A DNA stretch of 6,628 bases from an uncultured Coriobacteriaceae bacterium (GTDB taxonomy: Bacteria > Actinomycetota > Coriobacteriia > Coriobacteriales > UMGS124): positions 1-6,628 of the forward strand of contig USJP01000095.1 of assembly GCA_900555105.1 (NCBI GenBank). Direction: 5' to 3'. The notes beneath the pieces are model-generated. The model saw only the letters and a list, made by a program, of their open reading frames with translations. It ran no database searches and had not been told where the DNA came from. A program made the position numbers and the translations under genes. Shown one piece after another: positions 1-4,979 of the stretch. Position 1 is the first letter of the stretch; each line of letters opens with the position of its first letter.

Positions 1-1
1 G

Positions 2-361
2 GACGGCGACTGGCTGTGGCTCGAGAGCAAGCGCGGCCGCACGCAGGGTCTCGCCCGCGTCACCAAGTCCGTTGCCCCCAAGGTCATCTACCAGGAGCGT
101 TACTGGTTCCCCGAGCTCCTCGACTCCGATGACCCCAACCGCGCCTGGCAGGCCATGAACATCAACCTGCTGACGCAGAACAACGACGAGTGCCCGTTCA
201 ACGACGTCTACGGCACCTACGTGCTGCGTGGCGTTCAAATCAACATCACCAAGGCCGACTCTGCGCCCGAGGGCGTGTGGACCGACCCGACAGACTTCAC
301 TCCGTGGCTGCCTGAGCCCTCGGAGAACACCGGAGGAGGTAATGCCGTCTATGGCGCGTAA
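2..361 (+). CDS. Molybdopterin-dependent oxidoreductase, catalytic subunit (C-terminal fragment)
   Basis: This frame is open from the left edge to a TAA at 359-361 and gives the last 119 residues of a DMSO-reductase-family (bis-MGD molybdenum) catalytic subunit. The visible part matches the C-terminal molydopterin-dinucleotide-binding domain: it begins GDWLWLESKRGR, the usual 'GdwvwveSprGr' strand-turn of that beta-barrel, and later has NDVYGTYVLRGVQINITKA, like the C-terminal cofactor-binding strand of the family. The catalytic Mo ligand and any Tat signal lie upstream, outside the window, so the substrate cannot be told. The stop overlaps the start of the DmsB-like gene by 11 bases (or 20 if the earlier ATG is used), which points to translational coupling and a shared complex. 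The family call is firm; the substrate (DMSO, TMAO, a catechol, another organic acceptor) is unknown. Confidence 0.88.
   Translation, partial: DGDWLWLESKRGRTQGLARVTKSVAPKVIYQERYWFPELLDSDDPNRAWQAMNINLLTQNNDECPFNDVYGTYVLRGVQINITKADSAPEGVWTDPTDFTPWLPEPSENTGGGNAVYGA
332..340 (+). promoter_or_regulatory. Strong Shine-Dalgarno GGAGGAGGT with two possible starts
   Basis: The run GGAGGAGGT lies inside the end of the molybdoenzyme gene and precedes two in-frame ATGs, at 342 and 351. GGAGG at 332-336 is 5 bases from ATG 342; GGAGG at 335-339 is 11 bases from ATG 351. I chose 351 because homologous subunits usually begin close to M-x-R-N-x-L-V-V-D-x-D-R-C. The earlier start would add only M-P-S. Confidence 0.6.
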
Positions 362-995
362 CTGCCTGGTTGTTAACCTGGATCGCTGCATTGGTTGCTA
401 CAGCTGCGAGCTGGCGTGCAAGATGGAGAACGGCGTGGCCCTGGGCCATCACTGGAACAAGCTGTACCAGGTGGAGCCCTACGGCGAGTTCCCCAACGTC
501 AAGACGTGGTGGCTCTCCAAGCAGTGCCAGCAGTGCACCGATGCCCCCTGCATCAACGTGTGCCCCACGGGCGCTTCCTACCGCGATGAGGAAGACGGCG
601 TGGTTCTCGTGAACGAGGAAGCCTGCATCGGCTGCCAGCTCTGCATGGATGCCTGCCCCTACGGCGTCCGTGACTACAACGACGAGCTGGGCGTCGTGCA
701 GAAGTGCAACCTCTGCAAGGACCTGCGCGCCGAGGGCGAGAAGCCCGCGTGCGTCAAGAACTGCCCCGGCAAGGCCCGCTTCTTCGGCGACCTTGACGAC
801 CCCGAGTCCGATGCGAGCAAGGCCCTGGCGGCGGCTGACCCCGAGTCCATCCACCAGCTGCCCGACAACGGCAACGGCCCGCTCACGTGCTACATCCTCT
901 CGCCTAAGTTCGGCGAGTGGCGCTACGAGGACCTCGTGGTGACGGTCAACAAGGAAGACAAGTACGTCACGACCGAGGGTTCGCTGGACTTCTAA
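351..995 (+). CDS. DmsB-like 4x[4Fe-4S] electron-transfer subunit of the molybdoenzyme
   Basis: This 214-residue protein is a DmsB/NrfC/PhsB-type ferredoxin subunit that passes electrons between a membrane partner and the Mo subunit. All 16 cluster cysteines are present in the standard four groups: C13-C16-C19-C23; C59-C62-C67-C71; C92-C95-C98-C102; and C119-C122-C134-C138. This pattern normally holds four [4Fe-4S] clusters, with each group lending its fourth cysteine to the partner cluster. There is no signal peptide; such subunits usually ride with the Tat-exported Mo subunit or stay cytoplasmic. The length is normal for the family. It overlaps the upstream catalytic gene, so the two subunits are surely made together. 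After its TAA there is a 323-bp gap of inverted repeats before the chaperone gene, which may uncouple expression of the enzyme from the downstream genes. The family call is very secure; the partner substrate is not known. Confidence 0.95.
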   Translation: MARNCLVVNLDRCIGCYSCELACKMENGVALGHHWNKLYQVEPYGEFPNVKTWWLSKQCQQCTDAPCINVCPTGASYRDEEDGVVLVNEEACIGCQLCMDACPYGVRDYNDELGVVQKCNLCKDLRAEGEKPACVKNCPGKARFFGDLDDPESDASKALAAADPESIHQLPDNGNGPLTCYILSPKFGEWRYEDLVVTVNKEDKYVTTEGSLDF

Positions 996-1013
996 GGTTT
1001 TACTTTAGGGTTA

Positions 1014-1058
1014 TCCAGGCGTGTCAGCTGGGAATTTGTACCGGTTGGCACGCCTGGA
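1014..1058 (+). repeat. Hairpin 1 of the structured gap (10-bp perfect outer stem)
   Basis: TCCAGGCGTG (1014-1023) is the exact reverse complement of CACGCCTGGA (1049-1058). Inside it, 1024-1031 can pair with 1041-1048 if G-U pairs are allowed, leaving a 9-base loop. In RNA this is a long stem just after the iron-sulfur subunit stop. No T-run follows, so it is not a standard Rho-independent terminator; it could be an mRNA-stabilising or processing hairpin. Confidence 0.7.
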
Positions 1059-1065
1059 GCGAATC

Positions 1066-1100
1066 GGGTGGGCGCGTGGGTATGTGTTGCGCGCCCACCT
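1066..1100 (+). repeat. Hairpin 2 of the structured gap (10-bp perfect stem)
   Basis: GGTGGGCGCG (1067-1076) is the exact reverse complement of CGCGCCCACC (1090-1099), with a G-T wobble adding 1066/1100 and a 13-base loop at 1077-1089. The stem is very GC-rich. No T-tract follows, so termination is not indicated. Confidence 0.7.
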
Positions 1101-1131
1101 GTCGTCAACGCAGCGCCAGCGCGAAAAAAGT

Positions 1132-1198
1132 CGAGATACTGCCGCAAAAAAGGGGTTCGTGTATCAGATACGAACCCCCAAAACGCGGCAGTATCTCG
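1132..1198. repeat. 67-bp palindromic repeat, short relative of elements A and B
   Basis: The outer arms CGAGATACTGCCGC (1132-1145) and GCGGCAGTATCTCG (1185-1198) are perfect 14-bp inverted repeats. After a 6x6 internal loop (1146-1151 against 1179-1184), inner arms GGGGTTCGT (1152-1160) and ACGAACCCC (1170-1178) pair perfectly around a short centre. Each half carries GAACCCC-N6-GCGGCAGTATC, the same architecture found at the ends of the 222-bp elements at 4696-4917 and 6066-6288. It therefore looks like a member of a dispersed repeat family rather than a one-off hairpin. As DNA it could be a protein-binding palindrome; as RNA it would be a very stable hairpin between the iron-sulfur and chaperone genes. 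No transposase is nearby. Confidence 0.8.
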
Positions 1199-1209
1199 GG
1201 ATGTACGTG

Positions 1210-1282
1210 CTTGCGCAAAGGATTTTGCTTCGGGCTGCCGGCAATGCGACGAGGCCGCGCGCAGTGTAGCCCTTTGCGCAAG
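1210..1282 (+). repeat. Inverted repeat 4 of the structured gap (12-bp arms)
   Basis: CTTGCGCAAAGG (1210-1221) and CCTTTGCGCAAG (1271-1282) are exact reverse complements enclosing 49 bases. The enclosed part contains GAGGCCGCGCGCAGT (1251-1265), which resembles GAGGCCGCGCAGTCGC inside element A (from 4760) and the matching segment of element B (from 6130). This suggests the stretch 1132-1282 as a whole is related to those elements. The right arm ends 36 bases before the chaperone start codon, so folding could affect its expression. Confidence 0.65.
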
Positions 1283-1318
1283 TCAATTGAGCAGATTAAG
1301 GGATAGGGAGACCGCACC

Positions 1319-2065
1319 ATGATCACCAAGCAAGAGTTCACCGGGTATCTTGCCGCGAGTGAGCAGACGTACACGTTCCTCTCGCAGATGTTGTTCCGCG
1401 AGCTCAACGAGGAGGCCATTGCGGCGCTCAAGGGCCAGGAGTGGCCCATGGAGACGGGCAACGAAACGCTCGATCGCGGATATGCCCAGGTGAGGCGCTT
1501 CTTCAACTTCGCATCCACCGACATTCGCACGCAGCTTGCTGTGGAGTATGCGCGCGTGTTCCTGGCGGCAGGCGTGTTCGGAAGCGACAAGATGACTGCC
1601 GTGCCCTATGAGTCGGTCTTCACGAGTGAGGGTCATCTCATGATGCAGGCCTCGCGCGACGACGTGGTGCGCCGCTTTGCCGCTGACGGGTTCCAGGTGA
1701 ACCCTGACCTGCACGAGCCCGAGGACCACTTGGCGTTCGAGCTTGAGTATGTCGCCCACATGAGCCGCAAGGCTGCTGAGCTCGTCGAAGCCGGCAACGC
1801 CGAGGCCCTGGCGGCCAACGTGGCGCGCCAGGTGGAGTTTATCGACGCACACCTGCTCAACTGGGTGGGCAACCTGTATGAGACGGCACACGAGTACGCT
1901 AAGACGACGTTCTACACCGGCATGCTTCTGGTGGTTCTGGGTGCGGCTGAGCAGAGCCGCGACCTGCTTGCAGAGGTTTCCGAACAGTTGAAGGCGGGCA
2001 CTGGCCTGCCCGACGAGGCCGCGGACGAGACCCACGACGTCCCGCACGAAAAGGCGGTGGCATAG
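1319..2065 (+). CDS. TorD/DmsD-family molybdoenzyme maturation chaperone
   Basis: The product is 248 residues and is a cytoplasmic redox-enzyme maturation protein of the TorD family. These proteins bind the immature Mo subunit and its signal sequence and help insert the bis-MGD cofactor before folding or export. Family landmarks are visible: VEYARVF at 75-81 (the 'E-Y-x-R-x-F' helix), PYESVF at 96-101 (the 'P-x-E-S-x-x' segment) and EPEDHLAFELEYVAHM at 133-148 (the conserved 'P-D-H-x-x-x-E-L-E-F' helix). The sequence looks all-helical with no membrane segment; the acidic tail after about residue 230 is probably disordered. The start is supported by GGAG at 1307-1310, 8 bases upstream. It lies 323 bases after the iron-sulfur gene and 1 base before the membrane protein gene. 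The client is presumably the upstream Mo subunit. Confidence 0.9.
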   Translation: MITKQEFTGYLAASEQTYTFLSQMLFRELNEEAIAALKGQEWPMETGNETLDRGYAQVRRFFNFASTDIRTQLAVEYARVFLAAGVFGSDKMTAVPYESVFTSEGHLMMQASRDDVVRRFAADGFQVNPDLHEPEDHLAFELEYVAHMSRKAAELVEAGNAEALAANVARQVEFIDAHLLNWVGNLYETAHEYAKTTFYTGMLLVVLGAAEQSRDLLAEVSEQLKAGTGLPDEAADETHDVPHEKAVA

Positions 2066-2066
2066 C

Positions 2067-2801
2067 ATGAGTTCTGCCGACCTGATTGCCCTGGTTATCT
2101 CGCTTGTCATTGCGCTACTGCTGGCGTTCCCGCTCGCCAAACCCCTCAAGGCGCACCCCACACCGTTCTACCTGGCGGCTCTCGCCATCGTGGGCGTATA
2201 CGTCATTGCGGTTGGGACAGGCGTTGACCTCAACAACTGCCGTGCGATCACGTTTGTGCTGCAGAAGGGCTATCTCTCGTCTTTCCTCCTTGCCATCGTC
2301 ATGTTCACGGGCTGCCTGGACAACACGAGCGCACTCAAGCGCAAGTGGCGTCCGGTTCGCGGGGAGCTCTCCGTCCTCTCGCTTATCTTTATCCTGGGGC
2401 ACCTGTACGTGTTCCTGCCCAGCTACCTCGCACGCCTGTTTGCCGGCTCGCACCTCAAGGCCAACGTCGTGGCTTCGATTTCCGTTGCGCTTGTGCTCGG
2501 CGTCATCTTCATCGTGCTCGGCGTGACGTCGTTCAAGAGCGTGCGCACTCGCATGAATCCCAAGGTGTGGAAGGCGATTCAGCGCTTCGCCTACCTCATG
2601 GTTGCGCTCTACATCGTGCACGTCGGGTTCTTTCTGGGCGGCTCTGCCTTCGGTGGCTCGGGCAAGGGCGTCGCAAGCTTCGTGGTGTATGTGGTGCTCG
2701 TGATTGCCTACGCTGTGCTGCGCATCTGGAAGGCCATCCGTGACAAGCGCGCCCATGCGCAGTCCGAGACGCCTGCGGTCGCAGGGGCTGTGAGCGAGTA
2801 G
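2067..2801 (+). CDS. Seven-helix membrane protein, MsrQ/ferric-reductase-like haem b subunit (putative)
   Basis: The 244-residue product has about seven hydrophobic segments, near residues 5-22, 33-52, 68-84, 101-122, 133-153, 171-190 and 203-221. It ends in a basic then polar cytoplasmic tail. Two histidines lie inside helices: H112 (LGHLYVF) and H185 (YIVHVGF). The stretch NPKVWKAIQRFAYLMVALYIVHV recalls the 'W-K-x-L-H-R-x-x-Y' region of MsrQ (YedZ) and ferric reductase transmembrane domains, which bind b-type haem. I infer a quinone-linked haem b protein exchanging electrons with the DmsB-like subunit, in place of an NrfD/DmsC anchor. The ATG starts 1 base after the chaperone TAG, so the two are translationally coupled. 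Membrane location is certain; the haem role is likely but unproven because the expected MsrQ motifs are only partly visible. Confidence 0.7.
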   Translation: MSSADLIALVISLVIALLLAFPLAKPLKAHPTPFYLAALAIVGVYVIAVGTGVDLNNCRAITFVLQKGYLSSFLLAIVMFTGCLDNTSALKRKWRPVRGELSVLSLIFILGHLYVFLPSYLARLFAGSHLKANVVASISVALVLGVIFIVLGVTSFKSVRTRMNPKVWKAIQRFAYLMVALYIVHVGFFLGGSAFGGSGKGVASFVVYVVLVIAYAVLRIWKAIRDKRAHAQSETPAVAGAVSE

Positions 2802-2916
2802 CAGCTGGCGATGGGGTAGCGGAGTTGCATGCATGCAGCTGGATGGGTGTGGCCGCGTTTCCGGCCCGTCCCTTGCCCGCGCCCAAGAGTCGGAAGGTAT
2901 ACATGTCTCAATGACG
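2802..2916. other. Operon 3' untranslated stretch with short repeats
   Basis: No gene is seen. It contains a 12-bp palindrome TGCATGCATGCA (2826-2837) and a short direct repeat, GCAGCTGG at 2801-2808 and again at 2835-2842, each followed by an ATGGG-like run. It leads into the terminator. No convincing promoter was found. Confidence 0.5.
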
Positions 2917-2961
2917 GCGACGCCCCCGAGTTTGCATGCTCGTGGGGCGTCGCTGTTTTTT
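2917..2961 (+). terminator. Rho-independent terminator of the molybdoenzyme operon
   Basis: GCGACGCCCC (2917-2926) pairs perfectly with GGGGCGTCGC (2944-2953). The stem continues inward with CGAG (2927-2930) against CTCG (2939-2942) past one bulged base, leaving an 8-base loop. It is followed by TGTTTTTT. The T-tract lies only on the + side, so it ends transcripts coming from the membrane protein gene; the reverse strand has no matching tail. Confidence 0.9.
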
Positions 2962-3097
2962 GGTTTGCGCCAGGGCCCGCGTTGTGCTCCCTTGGATTGG
3001 GCAAGAGCGAGCGCTTCGAGCTTGTGTTCCCGGCGGTCGTTGAAAGCCATGTTCGGCATGGTTGCCGGGCGCACGGTTGTTCCGGCTCTCGGTTGCT
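2962..3097. other. Stretch with no convincing gene beyond the truncation point
   Basis: Between the terminator and the end of recognisable radical SAM sequence there is no convincing gene. On the - strand, one frame reads MAFNDRREHKLEALALAQSK from about 3049, which is gene-like in composition. It has no good ribosome-binding site and runs into the terminator stem, so it could be a fragment of another gene joined here by the deletion. I do not recognise it. Confidence 0.35.
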
Positions 3098-3894
3098 CAT
3101 CCAGTCGAAGTACTCCTCGGTACATACGGCGCTTGCGTTTTGGCTGGTATAACAGGTAAAAACGCCGAACGGAAGGGCATACGAGCGCAGCAGGTCCATG
3201 CCGTGCTGGATGCGCTTGTAGGTGCCCCTGCCGCGCCGCGCGTCGGTGGTCTCCTCGAAGCCCTCGGCGCTGATGGCGGGGATGAAGTTCTTGACCTCGA
3301 TCATGTCCTGGCAGAACTTCTCGTCGATGAGCGTGGCGTTGGTGAAGCACAAAAACGCGCAGTCGGGATGCTTGCGGCACAGCGCGATGACGTCGTCCTT
3401 GCGCACGAGCGGTTCTCCGCCTGTGTAGATGCAGACGTGCACACCGAGTTCTTTGCCCTGGCAGATGATGGAGTCGATGTCCTCGAACGTTAGGTTGAGC
3501 TTGTGGCCGTAATCGGCGGCCCAGCAGCCCCGGCAATGCAGGTTGCAGGCGCTGGTGGGGTCGAGGAGAATGGCCCAGGGGATGTTGCAGCCATACTTGG
3601 CGCGCATCCTCTCCTGCTTTCCCCAGGCAAGAAAGTTCGCGTCTACCACGGAAGTCTTAAGCAACCCGCCAATTATCTCAGGATTGAGGTGGGCGACCTT
3701 GTGAAGTAGCTGTTACCAGTGGTTTCGTTGCCGATGGCGTTGGCAAATGCTTGGCGCTGCGCCGGGAAGATGCCCGCCGGGTCATACTTGTTCACGGCTT
3801 CCATGGCTTTGGGCATGTTCTTCTCGGGATTGGCCAAAAGATAGTCAATCGCGGCATTGAGCGCGGCGCGTTTGACGGAGTCTGCGGGGTTCAT
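3098..3894 (-). pseudogene. Radical SAM protein, frameshifted and 3'-truncated
   Basis: Reading leftwards from ATG at 3894 (AAGGAG at 3906-3901, 6 bases upstream), the first 73-codon frame encodes a helical N-terminus (MNPADSVKRAALNAAIDYLL) and breaks at a stop at 3675-3673. The adjoining frame continues the same protein: LHKVAHLNPEIIGGLLKTSV, then the radical SAM cluster motif C-NLH-C-RG-C (about 3547-3524), TGGEPL (S-adenosylmethionine binding) and TNATLI. The sequence is restored if one C is added to TTCACAAG near 3703, giving SYFHKV. Similarity stops at EEYFDWM (3100-3098). The frame then runs on to 2708 as unrelated sequence that crosses the operon terminator and lies antisense to the membrane gene, so the C-terminal part (probably over 150 residues) is missing. 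Two independent lesions indicate an inactive gene. The frameshift alone might be a sequencing error; the truncation is not easily explained that way. Confidence 0.82.
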
Positions 3895-3906
3895 GGCGTT
3901 CTCCTT

Positions 3907-3928
3907 AATAACCAGGTGTAGAATAACC
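3907..3928. promoter_or_regulatory. AATAACC direct repeats, possible operator
   Basis: AATAACC occurs at 3907-3913 and 3922-3928, 15 bases apart. The longer form AATAACCAGGT (3907-3917) reappears exactly inverted as ACCTGGTTATT at 4012-4022, on the other side of the divergent intergenic region. The sites lie just upstream of the radical SAM start (- strand) and of the regulator start (+ strand). They could bind the adjacent TetR protein; this is inference from position and symmetry. Confidence 0.4.
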
Positions 3929-3966
3929 TACGAATGAAGATTATTCCTTGTGTGATGAGTGGGCAC

Positions 3967-3985
3967 TTGCCAGAAATCTTGGCAA
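3967..3985. promoter_or_regulatory. 19-bp palindrome, candidate TetR operator
   Basis: TTGCCA (3967-3972) and TGGCAA (3980-3985) form a 6-bp inverted repeat with a 7-base centre. It sits in the middle of the 153-bp region between the divergent radical SAM and TetR starts. The size and symmetry are typical of TetR-family operators, and such regulators often control their divergent neighbour and themselves. Binding is not shown by the sequence alone. Confidence 0.5.
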
Positions 3986-4047
3986 TGGACGGTATTCAAC
4001 AGGGAATATTTACCTGGTTATTTTCGGCGGGTAAGAGGCGATGGCTG

Positions 4048-4662
4048 ATGGGTCAGAAAAAGAAGTCTTCAGGTAAGACTGATCGACGCGTCCTCAAAAC
4101 GAGGGCGGCTATCAAGGCGGCACTCGACAAGCTTGTCAAAGAGCAAGGCATGGACAAGCTGACCGTGAGTGCGCTGGCGCGTGAGGCAAACATCGACCGC
4201 AAGACGTTCTACCTGCATTATGACTCGATTGATGCCCTCATTGACAGCGCTGCGTCGGATATGGTGCAGGACATCATCTCGACCATCGATCCGGACAGGT
4301 TGCGGGCTGATCCTGGCGAACAGGTGCGGCTGGCCCTGGCGCATGTCAACGAGAAAATATGCGCGGACGTGGAGTTGTATGCCTATATGGCAAACAACCT
4401 CTCGATGGACTTTGTGCTGGGACATATCGAGAAGGCGCTCGTGCATTATGCGCAGACCTATGGGGTGGAGAGCCTTCCCTGCGAGCTGCTGGCAGACGGC
4501 GATCCGGGATACTACCGCCCGCGGTTCTACCTGGCAGGAGCCGTGTCGGTCTACAGCGAGTGGTTGTGCTCCGATCGTACGAGGCCCATCGAGGACGTGG
4601 CCGAGGTTGTTGCCGACGCTCTCGGTCATGCCCGCTGGTCGGCAGTGCAAGGCGGGGAGTAG
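4048..4662 (+). CDS. TetR/AcrR-family transcriptional regulator
   Basis: The product is 204 residues. Residues about 14-60 form a TetR-type DNA-binding domain: RRVLKTRAAIKAALDKLV (helix 1), LTVSALAREANIDRKTFYLHY (helix-turn-helix, 38-58), then DALIDS. The 'DRKTFYLHY' recognition helix end is a clear TetR hallmark, and the basic N-terminus KTDRRVLKT resembles DhaS-like members. The rest is a helical ligand-binding and dimerisation domain of ordinary length; the effector cannot be told. I use ATG 4048, with AAGAGG at 4033-4038 nine bases upstream. An in-frame ATG at 3934 would add 38 residues unlike the family and would place the candidate operators inside the gene. It is divergent from the broken radical SAM gene, its most likely former target, so it may now be an orphan. 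Element A begins 33 bases after its stop. Confidence 0.9.
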   Translation: MGQKKKSSGKTDRRVLKTRAAIKAALDKLVKEQGMDKLTVSALAREANIDRKTFYLHYDSIDALIDSAASDMVQDIISTIDPDRLRADPGEQVRLALAHVNEKICADVELYAYMANNLSMDFVLGHIEKALVHYAQTYGVESLPCELLADGDPGYYRPRFYLAGAVSVYSEWLCSDRTRPIEDVAEVVADALGHARWSAVQGGE

Positions 4663-4695
4663 TCGAAAGCAGCGGCCGCAGGGATTAAAAAGACC

Positions 4696-4917
4696 GAGTT
4701 GTTTCCGCAATATGGGGGTTCTCCAGCCGCCTTTCACTGCGATTCGCTTGCGTGGGGTGAGGCCGCGCAGTCGCTTTACTCTGGGCTATTCGTCCGCAAC
4801 GGCAAAAGACCTGCTTAGGAGCTTGCGTTTTTGGAGCCCGCCTGGCAGGCCAGAGAGACGCTCCGAAATCGCTCGATGCCAGCGGCTGGAGAACCCCGGT
4901 TTTGCGGAAGTATCGGC
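4696..4917. repeat. Repeat element A (222 bp, 28-bp terminal inverted repeats)
   Basis: The ends 4703-4730 and 4882-4909 are 28-bp inverted repeats with 25 of 28 positions matching (TTCCGCAA...TTCTCCAGCCGC against GCGGCTGGAGAACCCC...TTGCGGAA). The element aligns end to end with 6066-6288, in the same orientation. The best-kept internal stretches are GGGGTGAGGCCGCG, AGTCGCTTT, a TTTTTGGAG run and GAGAGAC. It encodes no transposase and no credible protein. It could be a MITE-like non-autonomous element or a structured RNA whose ends pair in one long stem. It fills most of the 317-bp gap between the TetR and nuclease-like genes. Confidence 0.85.
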
Positions 4918-4943
4918 AACTTTTTTCACTTTGCCTTATCATC

Positions 4944-4972
4944 TTGGCGGGTGCCTGCGGTCGTGATAGGCT
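4944..4972 (+). promoter_or_regulatory. Candidate promoter for a leaderless transcript
   Basis: TTGGCG (4944-4949) is followed after 17 bases by TAGGCT (4967-4972), which fits TANNNT. Seven bases later comes the ATG of the nuclease-like gene at 4980. No Shine-Dalgarno is present before that ATG. A TANNNT box 6-8 bases ahead of the start codon is the usual arrangement for leaderless transcripts in Actinobacteria. The -35 match is moderate. Confidence 0.4.
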
Positions 4973-4979
4973 CCGCACC

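Noticed and set aside
1014..1282. A molybdenum-cofactor riboswitch between the molybdoenzyme subunits and the chaperone gene.
   Set aside because: The position is suggestive, but the region is a series of independent simple hairpins and I see no junction-type architecture. An Rfam covariance search would settle it.
1014..1282. CRISPR array.
   Set aside because: The repeats are inverted, differ from one another and are not regularly spaced; no cas gene is present.
1283..2161. A 292-codon open frame on the - strand over the chaperone gene.
   Set aside because: It is antisense to a well-supported TorD-family gene with a good ribosome-binding site and shows no family motif.
2115..3536. A 473-codon open frame on the - strand.
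   Set aside because: It lies antisense to the membrane protein gene and in a shadow frame of the radical SAM gene, with arginine/histidine-rich low-information sequence typical of GC-rich antisense frames.
3934..4047. N-terminal extension of the TetR protein from ATG 3934.
   Set aside because: The added 38 residues do not resemble the family, a good ribosome-binding site precedes ATG 4048, and the extension would cover the candidate operators.
4730..4966. Long reading frames across elements A and B giving similar peptides (for example GVRPRSRF in both copies).
   Set aside because: The similarity follows from the DNA repeat itself. In B the frame is broken by a stop before the element ends, start sites differ, and the inverted-repeat ends give similar peptides on both strands.
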